Source: Lysobacterales bacterium (lineage in GTDB: Bacteria > Pseudomonadota > Gammaproteobacteria > Xanthomonadales > S139-57). Taken from it: DNA of 32,749 bases. The notes beneath the pieces are model-generated. The model did not search any database. It was not told where the DNA came from and saw only the letters and a list, made by a program, of their open reading frames with translations. Below are positions 1-10,800 of this stretch, piece by piece; the stretch's first letter is position 1, and each line of letters begins with the position of its first letter. The translations under genes and the position numbers were made by a program. The DNA lies in assembly GCA_015485125.1 (NCBI GenBank), contig WFUE01000053.1, positions 1-32,749 of the forward strand, read 5' to 3'.

Positions 1-129
1 CACCGGGTTGGCCGACTGCTGACCGGATACCGTGTTGCCCAGCGTTTCCGCTACCTGCTGACCACTGGCCACCGGCGCTTGCTGCTGCTGGCTCAACTGT
101 GAACCCACACTGGCGATGATGTCACTCAT
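1..129 (-). CDS. hypothetical protein, N-terminal fragment (runs off window)
   Basis: Minus-strand ORF from ATG at 129 to the window edge: MSDIIASVGSQLSQQQQAPVASGQQVAETLGNTVSGQQSANPV; Gln-rich, no family recognised. Confidence 0.5.
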   Translation of the reverse strand, partial: MSDIIASVGSQLSQQQQAPVASGQQVAETLGNTVSGQQSANPV

Positions 130-262
130 GGCGTTTACCTCGATCAATGGCTGCACTTTGCCTTATTCCCCTTATCGGCAGCCATGAGGAAAACTTTAGC
201 ATTTTTTTCAATGGCGGCAAAAATTTTCCACCTAGCCTATTTTAACCTTTGTATTCAATAAC

Positions 263-988
263 TTATTCCGGTTCATGAATGCGAAGCCGGCTGAGGTAAC
301 GTGTTTTTTTCTCGCGGTGGAAGATTTGTACCGGCAAATCCGACTGTGCGGGCAGCAACCAGAACCAGGTTTCCCGCTTGGGGTTGTCATCCACGCGACG
401 ATAGGCCTGTGCGTCCGTGAATGCATCCGGCGGCGGGTAAGGTGCCTGCCCGGTTTCAAAGACCCAATCGCGCTGATGATGACGATCCTGCACCCGGTAA
501 TGCAGTTTTCTGCCCGCCTTGAGGTCGGAGGCCAGCAGCAACTGAATACCCAGCCGGTCCACCAGCCCGGCCAACAGGGGCATGTCCACGATCTTGCCCT
601 TGTGCGTGCCGCTCACCCGGCCCCGCTGCCAATCATAGATCAGGTGCGTTTTCTGTTTGCGAAACAGCACCTTGCGCTGATACAGGCTTTCCAGCGGCTG
701 ATAACCTGCCGGCCCGCAGCGAAAACGTACCCACTCACGCACTTCCGCGCCCAGCAGGCTGACCACGCCCCGGTTGGCGCGGGTGACGGAATCCAGCCGC
801 CAGCTTGCCCCCTCGGACCGCAGGGTCAGGCGCACTTCACCCACAGGCTTGTCGTCGCGATACAGGTCGTAGACCTGCTCAAAGGCCTGCATGGGTTCCG
901 GACAGGGTACGGCCCATACTGGCGGCACCTGCAACAGGGCAAGGATCAGGAAGATCGACCTAGCCAGCCAGGGCAAGAGGGTGTTCAA
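263..988 (-). CDS. DUF3108 domain-containing exported protein
   Basis: 241 aa; signal peptide; FEQVYDLYRDDKPVGEVRLTLR and W-rich central region resemble DUF3108; immediately downstream of purN. Confidence 0.7.
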   Translation of the reverse strand: MNTLLPWLARSIFLILALLQVPPVWAVPCPEPMQAFEQVYDLYRDDKPVGEVRLTLRSEGASWRLDSVTRANRGVVSLLGAEVREWVRFRCGPAGYQPLESLYQRKVLFRKQKTHLIYDWQRGRVSGTHKGKIVDMPLLAGLVDRLGIQLLLASDLKAGRKLHYRVQDRHHQRDWVFETGQAPYPPPDAFTDAQAYRRVDDNPKRETWFWLLPAQSDLPVQIFHREKKTRYLSRLRIHEPE

Positions 989-1589
989 GCCGTTCTCCGT
1001 TCAAGAATACCTGGTCATCACGACATTGGATTTCACCCCGCGCCATCCGTTCCACCACTTGCAACAGCATCTGGTGTTCCAGCGGCAGGATGCGGGCCGC
1101 CAGCCTGTCGGCATCGTCATCCGGCTGCACCGCTACCCGCGCCTGCATGATGACCGGGCCACCATCCAGTTCTTCCGTGACCAGATGAATGCTGGCGCCA
1201 GCTTCCCGATCCCCGGCGTCCAGCGCGCGCTGATGGGTGTGCAGCCCGGGATATTTGGGCAGCAGGCTGGGATGCAGGTTGATCATGCGGCCCCGAAACC
1301 GGCGAACAAAGGCCGGAGTGAGAATGCGCATGAATCCCGCCAGCACGATCAGGTCCGGCTGAAGCGCCTCCAGATGATCGCCCAATGCCTGATCGAAGGC
1401 TTCGCGGCTGGAGTAACCCGTGTGATCAAGCACGGTCGCCGGCACACCGGCCTGCTCCGCTCTGTGCAAGGCCTGCACGCCGGGGCGATTGCTGATCACT
1501 TCCAGCAGTTCGATGGGCAGGCGCTCACGGGCATCCAGCAAGGCCTGCAGGTTGCTGCCCCGGCCGGAGACCAGCACCACCACGCGCAT
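960..1589 (-). CDS. purN: phosphoribosylglycinamide formyltransferase
   Basis: MRVVVLVSGRGSNLQALLDA, INLHPSLLPKYPGLHTHQRAL, GASIHLVTEELDGGPVI; start trimmed to the ATG at 1589. Confidence 0.95.
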   Translation of the reverse strand: MRVVVLVSGRGSNLQALLDARERLPIELLEVISNRPGVQALHRAEQAGVPATVLDHTGYSSREAFDQALGDHLEALQPDLIVLAGFMRILTPAFVRRFRGRMINLHPSLLPKYPGLHTHQRALDAGDREAGASIHLVTEELDGGPVIMQARVAVQPDDDADRLAARILPLEHQMLLQVVERMARGEIQCRDDQVFLNGERLEHPLALAG

Positions 1590-1602
1590 GGGAGGACGGG
1601 AT

Positions 1603-2670
1603 TCAGTCGAAGTGGACACGCGTCTCTCCCGCCTGCGCGACCACTTCACCGATGGGCCGGCAACCCAGGCCGGCAGCCTCGAAATGGGCGCAAGCAGCTT
1701 GCTGATCTGCCGCATCCACGATCAGCGCCAGGCCAATGCCACAATTGAAGGTACGCAGCATCTCCATGGTGTCTACGCCACCGGCTGACTGCAACCACTG
1801 AAACACGGGCGGCCAGGCCCAGCTGTCCAGATGGAAGCGCAGCCCCAGACCTGCCGGCACCACGCGAATCACATTCTCCACCAGCCCGCCTCCGGTCACA
1901 TGCGCCATACCCGCCACCGGCATTTTCTCCAGCAGGGCCAATACCTCCCGCACATAAATGCGGGTAGGTGCCATCAAGGCATCACCCAGGGTGGTTTCGC
2001 CACAGGGTTGATTCAGATCCGCATGACTGTGTTCAATGATCCGGCGGATCAGGGAATAACCGTTGGAGTGCGGCCCGGAACTGTCTACGCCCAGCACCAC
2101 CTGCCCGGCCTGTATGGCCGAACCGTCCACCTGTTTTTCCCGTTCCACGGCACCGACGACAAAACCGGCGAGATCATATTCACCGGCCGCGTACATATCC
2201 GGCATCTCCGCTGTCTCCCCACCGATCAGGGCACAGCCGGCCTGTTGGCACCCCTCGGCAATGCCGGCAATCACCGTGGCGGCCTGCCCGGTATCCAGCT
2301 TGCCGGTGGCGAAATAATCGAGAAAGAACAGCGGCTCCGCACCCACGGTGAGAATATCGTTGACGCACATGGCCACCAGATCGATCCCGATGCTGTCGTG
2401 CCGGTTCAGCTGCCCGGCCAGTTTGAGCTTGGTGCCCACGCCATCGGTGCCGGAAACCAGTACCGGCTCTTTCCAGCGTGCCGTATCCAGACGAAACAAG
2501 CCACCAAAACCACCCAGCCCGGTCATGACCTCCGGACGGAAAGTGCGCTTGACATGCGGCTTGATTTTTTCCACCAGGGCGTTGCCCGCATCGATATCCA
2601 CCCCGGCGTCCCGGTAGGTCAGGCCTTCAGATTCACCCGTCACGCTGTTCTCCGGCATCCAATTCGACAA
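1603..2670 (-). CDS. purM: phosphoribosylformylglycinamidine cyclo-ligase
   Basis: [47 protein letters not shown]; adjacent to purN. Confidence 0.96.
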   Translation of the reverse strand: MSNWMPENSVTGESEGLTYRDAGVDIDAGNALVEKIKPHVKRTFRPEVMTGLGGFGGLFRLDTARWKEPVLVSGTDGVGTKLKLAGQLNRHDSIGIDLVAMCVNDILTVGAEPLFFLDYFATGKLDTGQAATVIAGIAEGCQQAGCALIGGETAEMPDMYAAGEYDLAGFVVGAVEREKQVDGSAIQAGQVVLGVDSSGPHSNGYSLIRRIIEHSHADLNQPCGETTLGDALMAPTRIYVREVLALLEKMPVAGMAHVTGGGLVENVIRVVPAGLGLRFHLDSWAWPPVFQWLQSAGGVDTMEMLRTFNCGIGLALIVDAADQQAACAHFEAAGLGCRPIGEVVAQAGETRVHFD

Positions 2671-2697
2671 GAGCGGTATGGTATCTTATGCACCACC

Positions 2698-3753
2698 ATG
2701 TATAAACGCCTGCTCACGACCATTTTTCTCCTGATCCTGTGCGCCACCGGCCAGGCGCGTACGCGGGTGGATCTCTTTCGCGCCGATATTCCCGTCCAGG
2801 CGGAAGGCAAAAAACTGCAAGCGGGAGATGCCCGCCGGGCTCTGGCACAGGTACTGGTACGCATCACCGGGCAAAGCGCGCTCATGGCCCGTCCCGATAT
2901 TCAGCAGGCGCTCGGGCAGGCCGGGCGGCTGGTGTTCCGTTTCCGTTTTTATCAAAAGCAAGGCGGGACTGCGGCACCACCTGAAACACGGGTGGAAGTG
3001 GGCTTCGAGCCGGAAGGCGTTCGCGCGCTGGTCCGCCGTCTGTCCCTGCCCTGGTGGGGCGCGGAACGACCGGAACTGCTGTGGACCATTGTGCTGGAGC
3101 AGGATAACCGCCGATCACTGGTCAATGCAGAGAACTTCCCGGCATTGCAGGCGGGCATGCAGACCGCGCGGGAACGGGGCCTGCCCCTGACCTTGCCCCT
3201 GCTGGATCTGGCCGACCAGCGCACGCTCTCCCCCGTGGAGCTTTGGGGTGGTTTTACCGACGGCCTGTCCAGGAGCCGCCAGCGCTACGGCAGTGATGGC
3301 TGGCTGTTGCTGCGGCTGGAAAGCCATGGCTCCGTCTGGAAGGCACGCTGGCAGCTTTCCCTGCCGGATGAGCATCCGCCCCTGCTGACCCGGTGGGAGG
3401 ATATTGGCACCGACCCCGAAATCCTGCTGGCCCAGGGCGTGGACCATGCCAGCACATGGCTGGCGCAACGGCTGGCCTTTACCCTGAGTGAACAGGCACA
3501 GGGGCTGATCGATATCGACGTTGAGCAACTCACCGCCTTGTCGGACTGGCTGCAACTGGAACAATGGCTGCAACAACAGCCATGGACCGAACATGTGGAA
3601 CTGCTACAAATGCATCAGGGTCAGGCTCGCATTCGCTTGCAGATCACCACGCCGTGGCCCATGGTTCGCCAGGCGCTACTCCGCAGCGGCCTGCTGCAAC
3701 ACGAAGCTGCCGATACCCGCGACGGGGAACGCTGGCTGTGGGCCGCGCCATGA
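2698..3753 (+). CDS. DUF2066 domain-containing exported protein
   Basis: Signal peptide MYKRLLTTIFLLILCATGQA; divergent from purM, upstream of the CDP-alcohol transferase/PerM/hda cluster; start trimmed from the longer ORF. Confidence 0.8.
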   Translation: MYKRLLTTIFLLILCATGQARTRVDLFRADIPVQAEGKKLQAGDARRALAQVLVRITGQSALMARPDIQQALGQAGRLVFRFRFYQKQGGTAAPPETRVEVGFEPEGVRALVRRLSLPWWGAERPELLWTIVLEQDNRRSLVNAENFPALQAGMQTARERGLPLTLPLLDLADQRTLSPVELWGGFTDGLSRSRQRYGSDGWLLLRLESHGSVWKARWQLSLPDEHPPLLTRWEDIGTDPEILLAQGVDHASTWLAQRLAFTLSEQAQGLIDIDVEQLTALSDWLQLEQWLQQQPWTEHVELLQMHQGQARIRLQITTPWPMVRQALLRSGLLQHEAADTRDGERWLWAAP

Positions 3754-4304
3754 GCTTCGCATGGATTCCCAACGCCATCACCCTGGCGCGGATCTTCAGC
3801 GCCATCCCCCTGGCCTGGCTATTGCAGACCGGCGCGATCCGCACGGCGCTTGTCCTGTTCCTGCTTGCCGGCCTTTCCGACGCGCTGGATGGCTGGCTGG
3901 CACGCCGGTTCCACTGGCAAAGCCAGTTGGGTGGCTACCTCGACCCCATTGCCGACAAAGCGCTGATGCTGGCTGCCTATGTGCCCATGGCCCTCCAGCA
4001 ATGGCTGCCCATCTGGCTGGCAGCCCTGATCGTCCTGCGTGACCTGCTCATTGTGGCGGGAGCCTTTGCCTGGCATTATCTGCGTGGGCCGCTGCAAGCC
4101 GAACCCCTGTTGTCAGGCAGGATCAATACCGTACTGCAGATTCTGCTGGCCCTGCTGGTTTTGCTGAATCAGGCGGGCCCACACCTGCCGCCGTTGCTGA
4201 TTCAAGCCGGCATCGCGCTGGTAGCATTCAGCACCCTGGCCACCGGCGTGCTCTATGTCGTGCACTGGTCCGGCAAACGCCCTGAACCGGAGGCCCGTTC
4301 ATGA
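3750..4304 (+). CDS. CDP-alcohol phosphatidyltransferase family protein
   Basis: NAITLARIFSAIPLAW and DALDGWLARRFHWQSQLGGYLDPIADK match the CDP-AP motif; ATGA overlap with the preceding gene. Confidence 0.92.
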   Translation: MSFAWIPNAITLARIFSAIPLAWLLQTGAIRTALVLFLLAGLSDALDGWLARRFHWQSQLGGYLDPIADKALMLAAYVPMALQQWLPIWLAALIVLRDLLIVAGAFAWHYLRGPLQAEPLLSGRINTVLQILLALLVLLNQAGPHLPPLLIQAGIALVAFSTLATGVLYVVHWSGKRPEPEARS

Positions 4305-5380
4305 CCGAATCACAAAAGTGGTTTTATCTCACCTTTCTGCTGATTTCAGCCGGGCTGATCTGGCTGCTCTCTCCCATCCTCACACCTTTTGTCATCTCGG
4401 CAGTACTGGCCTATCTGGGGGATCCGCTGGCGGACTGGCTGGAAGCACACCGCTTCAACCGTACCCTGGCCGTGGTCACGGTCTTCAGTGTCATGACCTT
4501 GCTGCTGCTGGCCATACTGCTGCTGCTCATTCCCGTGCTCGAACACCAGATCAGCACACTGATCGAACGCATGCCGGCCATCCTGGGCTGGCTGCAAACC
4601 CAGCTGGATGCGCTGCTGGCCCGTTTCGGCATGAACAGCAAGGATGAAGGGCTCAACCTCACTGCCCTGGTGGAACTCCTGCGCCAGCATTGGCAACAGG
4701 CCGGTGGTCTGGCCAAGGGTGTACTGCAGTATTTCGGCAAGTCCGGGCAATTCATGGTGGAGCTGGCACTGAATCTGACGCTGATCCCGGTGGTGACCTT
4801 CTACTTGCTGCGTGACTGGGACATCCTGGTGGCGCGTATCCACGAACTCCTGCCGCGGCATATCGAACCCACGATACGCCGGCTCATGCTGGAATCCGAT
4901 GCCGTACTCGGTGCCTTTATGCGCGGCCAGCTCAGCGTCATGGTGTTGCTGGGGCTGTTCTACACCGCCGGCCTGTGGTTGCTGGGCGTGGAATTCGCCT
5001 TTCTCATCGGCATGGGTGCCGGACTGATCAGTTTCATCCCCTATCTGGGCACCATCGTGGGCATTGCCGCCGCCTGTATCGCGGCCTGGTTCCAGTTCCA
5101 CAGCCTGCAACAGGTCTTGCTGGTGGCCGGCGTATTCGGCATCGGTCAGCTGCTGCAAGATATGGTGTTGATCCCGCGTCTGGTGGGCCAGTCCATCGGC
5201 CTGCATCCCGTGGCCGTCATCTTCGCAATCATGGCCGGCGGTCAGCTATTCGGCTTTGTCGGCATCCTGATCGCCCTGCCCGTGGCCTCGGTGGTGGTTA
5301 TCATCCTGCGCCACATGCATCAGGCCTATCAGCAAAGCGCCCTTTACCGTGACGATGACCGTACCGATGTCTCCACCTGA
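4301..5380 (+). CDS. AI-2E/PerM family transporter
   Basis: Polytopic; PVVTFYLLRDWD, GLISFIPYLGTIVG, LVGQSIGLHPVAVIFAIMAGGQLFGFVGILIALPVASV. Confidence 0.92.
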   Translation: MTESQKWFYLTFLLISAGLIWLLSPILTPFVISAVLAYLGDPLADWLEAHRFNRTLAVVTVFSVMTLLLLAILLLLIPVLEHQISTLIERMPAILGWLQTQLDALLARFGMNSKDEGLNLTALVELLRQHWQQAGGLAKGVLQYFGKSGQFMVELALNLTLIPVVTFYLLRDWDILVARIHELLPRHIEPTIRRLMLESDAVLGAFMRGQLSVMVLLGLFYTAGLWLLGVEFAFLIGMGAGLISFIPYLGTIVGIAAACIAAWFQFHSLQQVLLVAGVFGIGQLLQDMVLIPRLVGQSIGLHPVAVIFAIMAGGQLFGFVGILIALPVASVVVIILRHMHQAYQQSALYRDDDRTDVST

Positions 5381-6056
5381 GCAACTGGTCCTGCCCATTC
5401 ACCCTGCCCGTTATCAGACCTTTGCCAGTTTTGTCGATACAGGCAATGAACTGGCCAGGGAAAGCGTATGGCAGCTGGCAGACGGCATCAGCCTGAGTCA
5501 GCAACTATGGCTAACGGGTCCGACTGCCTGCGGGAAAACCCATCTGCTGCAGGCCGCCTGCCAGCATATTCGCCAGCAGGGCACACGCGCCATTTATGTG
5601 GACATGAACCGGCAACCCTGCCTGGAAGGGCTGGAAAGCCTGGACCTCATCGCGCTGGACAACCTGGATGCGCTTCAATCCCGGCCAAGCTTGCAGGAAA
5701 GTCTGTTTCACCTGCTCAACCGCTGTCAGACCCGCCCCTGCCGTCTGCTGGCGGCTTCCCGCCTGCCACCGGGACAGCTGGGCACGCTCTTGCCTGACCT
5801 GCAATCCCGGCTGCTGGCCTTTCAGCAGGTTCGCCTGCACGCCATCACGGATACCGGCCTGCAAGCAGTAACCCACAACCTGTGCCGCCAATTGCAAATG
5901 GATTGCCCGCCAGCAGTACAACGACATTTGCAGTTGCATGGCCCCCGGGAACTGCACGGCCTGACGGCCCTGCTGTTCCGTCTGGCCGAAACCAGCCTGC
6001 GCCTGAAACGCCGGCCTACCCTGCCTCTGCTGCGTGAATTGATGCAAGCCAAATAG
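5367..6056 (+). CDS. hda: DnaA regulatory inactivator Hda
   Basis: LTGPTACGKTHLLQAACQHI P-loop, LDLIALDNLDAL Walker B; downstream of a PerM-type gene as in other gammaproteobacteria. Confidence 0.85.
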   Translation: MSPPEQLVLPIHPARYQTFASFVDTGNELARESVWQLADGISLSQQLWLTGPTACGKTHLLQAACQHIRQQGTRAIYVDMNRQPCLEGLESLDLIALDNLDALQSRPSLQESLFHLLNRCQTRPCRLLAASRLPPGQLGTLLPDLQSRLLAFQQVRLHAITDTGLQAVTHNLCRQLQMDCPPAVQRHLQLHGPRELHGLTALLFRLAETSLRLKRRPTLPLLRELMQAK

Positions 6057-6067
6057 CATGAGGCCCC

Positions 6068-6598
6068 TTACCGGCAGCGAATACGCACACCACGGTCCGC
6101 ACGCTCCTGCCGTACGCGCCCGGTATTGGCCAGCACCAGTGCCCGTGCGCTGGCTGGACCGCGATCATCACACAAACTGATACGGGCATTACTGCCGGGG
6201 CTGGTGCCATTGGGGAGAAATCGCAGGGTTTTTCTGCCACTGGAGGTATGAACCTGCAAGCCGGCATCATCCATGTGCCAGTAGTGCAACACGCGTTCAT
6301 CCAGCTGATGTTGCCGGTCATGATTCCGGTCGAGGAACACCATCACGCCCCGGTTCCATTCCACACCCGCATCACAGCGATCTCCTGTGGTGCTGGCACA
6401 CACGACCACGGCATGTTGATGAATCACCGCCTGTTGCCGCGCATGGTTCAACACCGTGTGCAACCCGCCCAGCCAGGCATCCATCCGCCGGTTGCGCAGA
6501 AAATCCTGCATGGCCGGCACGCCCAGTGACAGCGTCAGCACCGCCACCGCCATTGCCATCAAACTATCCAGTAGTGTCATGCCCTGATTGCCTTTCAT
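6068..6598 (-). CDS. GspH/FimT family pseudopilin
   Basis: MKGNQGMTLLDSLMAMAVAVLTLSLGVPAMQDFLRNRRM prepilin-type N-terminus; FimT-like C-terminal domain (RISLCDDRG, VRIRCR). Confidence 0.85.
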   Translation of the reverse strand: MKGNQGMTLLDSLMAMAVAVLTLSLGVPAMQDFLRNRRMDAWLGGLHTVLNHARQQAVIHQHAVVVCASTTGDRCDAGVEWNRGVMVFLDRNHDRQHQLDERVLHYWHMDDAGLQVHTSSGRKTLRFLPNGTSPGSNARISLCDDRGPASARALVLANTGRVRQERADRGVRIRCR

Positions 6599-6703
6599 GG
6601 CCTGCTCCCTGCGTTCCTTGTCCGGTACAGACTAGCTTTTCAGCAGAAGCAAAACTTGCGGCATGGAGACTACGGCATGTAAGAATTATTGCCATCAGGC
6701 ATC

Positions 6704-6732
6704 AAAAAAGCCCGGTCACTGACCGGGCTTTT
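6704..6732 (-). terminator. Rho-independent terminator of the 6755-7687 gene
   Basis: AAAAAGCCCGGTCA / TGACCGGGCTTTT inverted repeat flanked by A/T tracts. Confidence 0.85.
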
Positions 6733-6754
6733 CCTACAAGCCTTTACAGGTGTC

Positions 6755-7687
6755 TCAGTCGCCGCCAGCAGCGGTTTCCAGGGCCTTGCCGATGGCCTTG
6801 GGGCTGGACATGATATTCATGAAACTGTTCTTGCCCATCATCTTCAGGTCCGGTCGGTGCATGGCCATGCGGAAACGCATGTGCAAAGCCACCACTTCCT
6901 TGCCATCCACCAGGATCTCAATAGGCAGATAGGCCGTGGTCTTCAATGATTCGAAGTCCACATTGCTCATGACCCAGGCATCATCCATGTGCTCATCCCC
7001 TCCCTCGGGCATCTTCAACGACACGCCAAAGATGGTTTGTTCATTGGGCAGATCCAGTCGATAAACCTTGTGCACACCGCCCTTGCCGGCAGTCAGATTT
7101 TTCTCCAGTGTTTCCACTGCCTCCTTGTGGCTGTCGTACTCCGCCAGCTCATAGGGATCGTCGAAATACTCCATGCCGAAGGTATAGTGGTATTTTCTCA
7201 ACTTCTTGGCCGTCATCCCCTTCTTGGAACCAAAGGTTTCTGCAGCGCCAATGGCATTGGCCAAGGCCTTGGAAAGAAAAGCAAGATCGGAATTCAGGCG
7301 ATAGGCATTGGCCACGTAGGCCGGGTTGGGATAGGCAACCTGAATTTCATCGCCTACCTGGGTGATAGCCACCCGCCAGGGTGCCGCGAAAGCCCCGCGC
7401 TCACTGGCCGTGGCGGCCTTGATCAGATCATCACGGGTGACAATCAGCACATGGGCCTTGTCCACATGGGTGCCTTCATAGGGCGTGTATTCCCCCACCA
7501 GTTGAAAACCGGCCTGGGTCAGTTTGTCCTTGACCTCCGCTACCTTGGCGTCGAAATCACCACCTGTGGTTTTTTCGGCCAGCACAAAAGGCTTGAGCCG
7601 TTCGGCAGCCTGCACGGAGGCGGACCAGGATACCAGCAACAACATGGTCAGCAGGGCAAAGCCCATATATTGTTTCAATTTTTTCAT
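6755..7687 (-). CDS. secreted protein with DUF302-like region
   Basis: Signal peptide; FDAKVAEVKDKLTQAGFQLVGEYTPYEG and WRVAITQVGDEIQVAYPNPAYVANAY resemble DUF302; start trimmed to MKKLKQYMGF. Confidence 0.55.
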   Translation of the reverse strand: MKKLKQYMGFALLTMLLLVSWSASVQAAERLKPFVLAEKTTGGDFDAKVAEVKDKLTQAGFQLVGEYTPYEGTHVDKAHVLIVTRDDLIKAATASERGAFAAPWRVAITQVGDEIQVAYPNPAYVANAYRLNSDLAFLSKALANAIGAAETFGSKKGMTAKKLRKYHYTFGMEYFDDPYELAEYDSHKEAVETLEKNLTAGKGGVHKVYRLDLPNEQTIFGVSLKMPEGGDEHMDDAWVMSNVDFESLKTTAYLPIEILVDGKEVVALHMRFRMAMHRPDLKMMGKNSFMNIMSSPKAIGKALETAAGGD

Positions 7688-7820
7688 ATTCCCCCCAGAT
7701 CGTGGTTGATCAAAACAGGTCGATACAGACCAGCAAAGAGGATAGGTTCGCAAAGCCACTTTGCCTATACCACCATATGGCAAGAAATCAGCATTATCTA
7801 ATGCAGAAAAAACGCATAAA

Positions 7821-7847
7821 AAAACCCCGGCCGATAGCCGGGGTTTT
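7821..7847 (-). terminator. Rho-independent terminator of the TonB receptor gene
   Basis: AAAACCCCGGC-CGATA-GCCGGGGTTTT inverted repeat just past the stop codon. Confidence 0.85.
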
Positions 7848-7868
7848 GAGTTTCAGGCAGTGTCGCGC

Positions 7869-10800
7869 TTAGAAATCGTAGCGAATGCCGATTTGCGCGC
7901 CCCAGCGGGACTGGCCCGCACGGTCACTGCGACTGAAGGGCTGTGTACGGCCGTTCCAGTCGTAGATATAACGACCAGTGGCTTCATCGATGCCCTCGAA
8001 GTCCGCCACAGCGAAGGTCTGGAAGCTGGCCTGCTCGATATGACCCCAATCACTGTTGATCATGTTGAGCACATTGGTCAGGTTCAGGTAGACCACGCCC
8101 TTGCCAGGACCGAAGAACGGAATTTCCTGGGTGATCTTCATATCCAGCTGGGTCACCCAGGGAGAGCGGTCGCTGTTGCGCGGCACCACCTGCCCCATGT
8201 ATTCACGCAGACCCGGCGTGTTGTTGACAAAGTCGAAGAACGCAGCTTCTTCGGACGGATCCGTGAAGATCACGTCACCCGGGCCAGACGGCACATAGAA
8301 CAGGTCGTTGCTGGAACGACGGTCACCGTTGGCGTCATTGCCAAAGATGTAGCTGAACGGCCGGCCGGACCGGTTCTCGTAGAACAGGGTCACGGTAGTG
8401 GCATGGCCTTCGAAGAAATACTTCTTCCAGGTGGCCGTTGCAATAATCCGGTCACGAATTTCGTAATCGGAGGCTGCAAGCTGCGGCTCGTTGGGGTTGA
8501 CATTGGGCAGGTAGCCCCAGTTGGAAATGGCACGGGAAGAACCGCCATCGTTGATTTCACGGGTATCCATGCCGGTGTAACCCACCATCCAGGACAAGCC
8601 TTCGTTCCCTTCCATGGCCTTCTTCAGGGACAGGGTCCAGGAAGTGGTCGCGCCCTGGGTGGTATTCTCCAGCAACACGACATCATTGAAGTCACGGTTG
8701 TTGTTGCAACGCTGTGAACGGTCATTGTTGGGGTCACACCAGTAGGACAGGCGGCCGTCCGGCATGGTGCCTGTGGGATCTCCCAGGTTCAGGTGACGAT
8801 ACTTGATGCCGTACTTGGTTTCTGTGTGCAGCACTTCGGCGCTGGCGACGATACCGTTCCAGGGCAATTCGTGGTCGATGGCCAGGTTGGACTTCCACAC
8901 GGAAGGTTGCTTGAAGTCCGGGTCCACCACATCCACGTCCATGCGCGCGGCACCACCGGGGCGCGGCAGGTTGTCCGGGTCGGCGGTGATGGGCACCAGT
9001 GAACCGGAGTAGTCGGAGTACGTGGTCACATTGCCACCGGGATTGGTGAAGGGGTTGGACAACCAGACGCCAGCGGTGGAACCCATGAACAGACCAAAAC
9101 CACCACGGATCTGCGTGGGACGATCCAGACCGAGGTCATAGTTGAAGCCCACGCGCGGCTGCAGCACACCATTGCCGTCTACAGTCGTGTTGTTGGGGAA
9201 ACCGTAGAACTGTTCGAAAGCCGGATTGTACAACGGCTTGTCATCCGTGGTCGGCAGGTCATAACGCAGGCCGGCCACCACCGTCAGCTGATAGTTCACG
9301 TCCCAGGTATCCTGCAGGAACAGCCCCCAGTTGGCCAGTGCCCAGTCGGCGGTGGGCAGCGGGTCATTCGGATCGGTGCCGATGCGATAGGAATAGGAAC
9401 GGTAATTACCGTTGGCAAAATCGTCGATGGAACGGAAACGGTAGTACCCCAGGCTGTCAAAGACAAACAGGTTGTTGATGTCGTTCAGCTTGTAGTCGAA
9501 ACCACCACGCAAGGTATGTGCACCCTTGCGCAAGTCGGCGGCAAAGAACACCGTGGTGGTGTCCACCTGCAGGTCATTGGCCTGGCGGAAACGCTCGGTA
9601 CCGAAATGCACTTCTCCGGTCACGCTCTCACCGGCACCGGAAGTTCCCGGCACGCCATCCACGCGGAAGTAGGGCATGCGGGCGTTGTTGTCCGGATACT
9701 TGTGGAACTTCATCCGGGCGATGTTCAATTCGGTGGACAGGTTGGGCGTCCAGTCAGAGTAGAGCTGAAGGGCATAGTTCTCGGTATCAAAGGTATTGGT
9801 GTACCAGTGCGAGCTCAGGGAAACATCATAGTTGCCCCGGTTACGGATGTTGATTTCCTTGCCCAGCGTGCTGTTGTAGCGGGCGGTCAGGCGATGGTTC
9901 TCATTGATGTTCCAGTCGATTTTCACCAGCGTCTTCTTGTCACTGTTGACCAGTTCGCTGGCGTTGAAATCTCCAATGTTGGCTGCACCATAGCCGGCAG
10001 CAATGTCACGGATCTGCTGCAAGGCGGCAGCATCCGGGGTAAAAGCCGGATCCAGCGCGTTGGTGTTTTCAAACTCCTCATAGTTGAGGAAGAAGAACAG
10101 TTTGTTCTGGATGATGGGGCCACCAAAGGTCACGCCACGGGTCCATTCCTCGAAGGTATCAAAGGCATTGCCGTTTTCATCATCTCCGACCATGGAGTCA
10201 TCACGGTAGACATAATACAGACTGCCATGGAACTCGTTGGTACCACTCTTGGTCACGGCATTGAGGTCACCGCCCACGAAATTGGACTTGGAAACATCAT
10301 AGGGAGAAATGCCAATGTTCAACTGGTCGATGGTTTCCAGCGAGAAAGGCTGGCCACGGGCCATGGAAGGCAGACCACCACCTTCAAGACCAAACTCGTC
10401 ATTGGTGGGCACACCATCGATGGCGATATTGTTGTAGCGGTTGTTCTGACCGGCCACGGAAATGGTGTTCTCTTCCTTGTCCAGCACAGTGATGCGTGGA
10501 TCCATGCGGGCAAAATCGGCCAGGCCACGAGAGATGGACGGGGATGCCTCGATCTGATCACGCGTAATGGTGGTACCGGCACCCATGTTGGAAGGATCGA
10601 AGATGCCGGATGAAGCCATGCCCACCACTTCGACCTTGTCCAGGGCGGCTGTATCCGGACTCAGCACTACGTCCAGATTCTTGTCCTTGCCCAGTTCCAG
10701 ATACAGGTCAGTGGCGGATTCGGTTTTGAAACCATCCTTGCTGACCGTCACCTTGTAGGGACCTCCCACACGCAGACCCTTGGCCAGAAAGTGGCCGGTC

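Noticed and set aside
1831-2697. N-terminal extension of the DUF2066 ORF
   Set aside because: Antisense to purM; the true start with a signal peptide is at 2698
4346-5206. 286-aa minus-strand ORF
   Set aside because: Antisense to the PerM-like gene; His/Gln-rich shadow of hydrophobic codons
9516-10613. 365-aa plus-strand ORF inside the TonB receptor
   Set aside because: Antisense shadow of the receptor coding frame with no family resemblance
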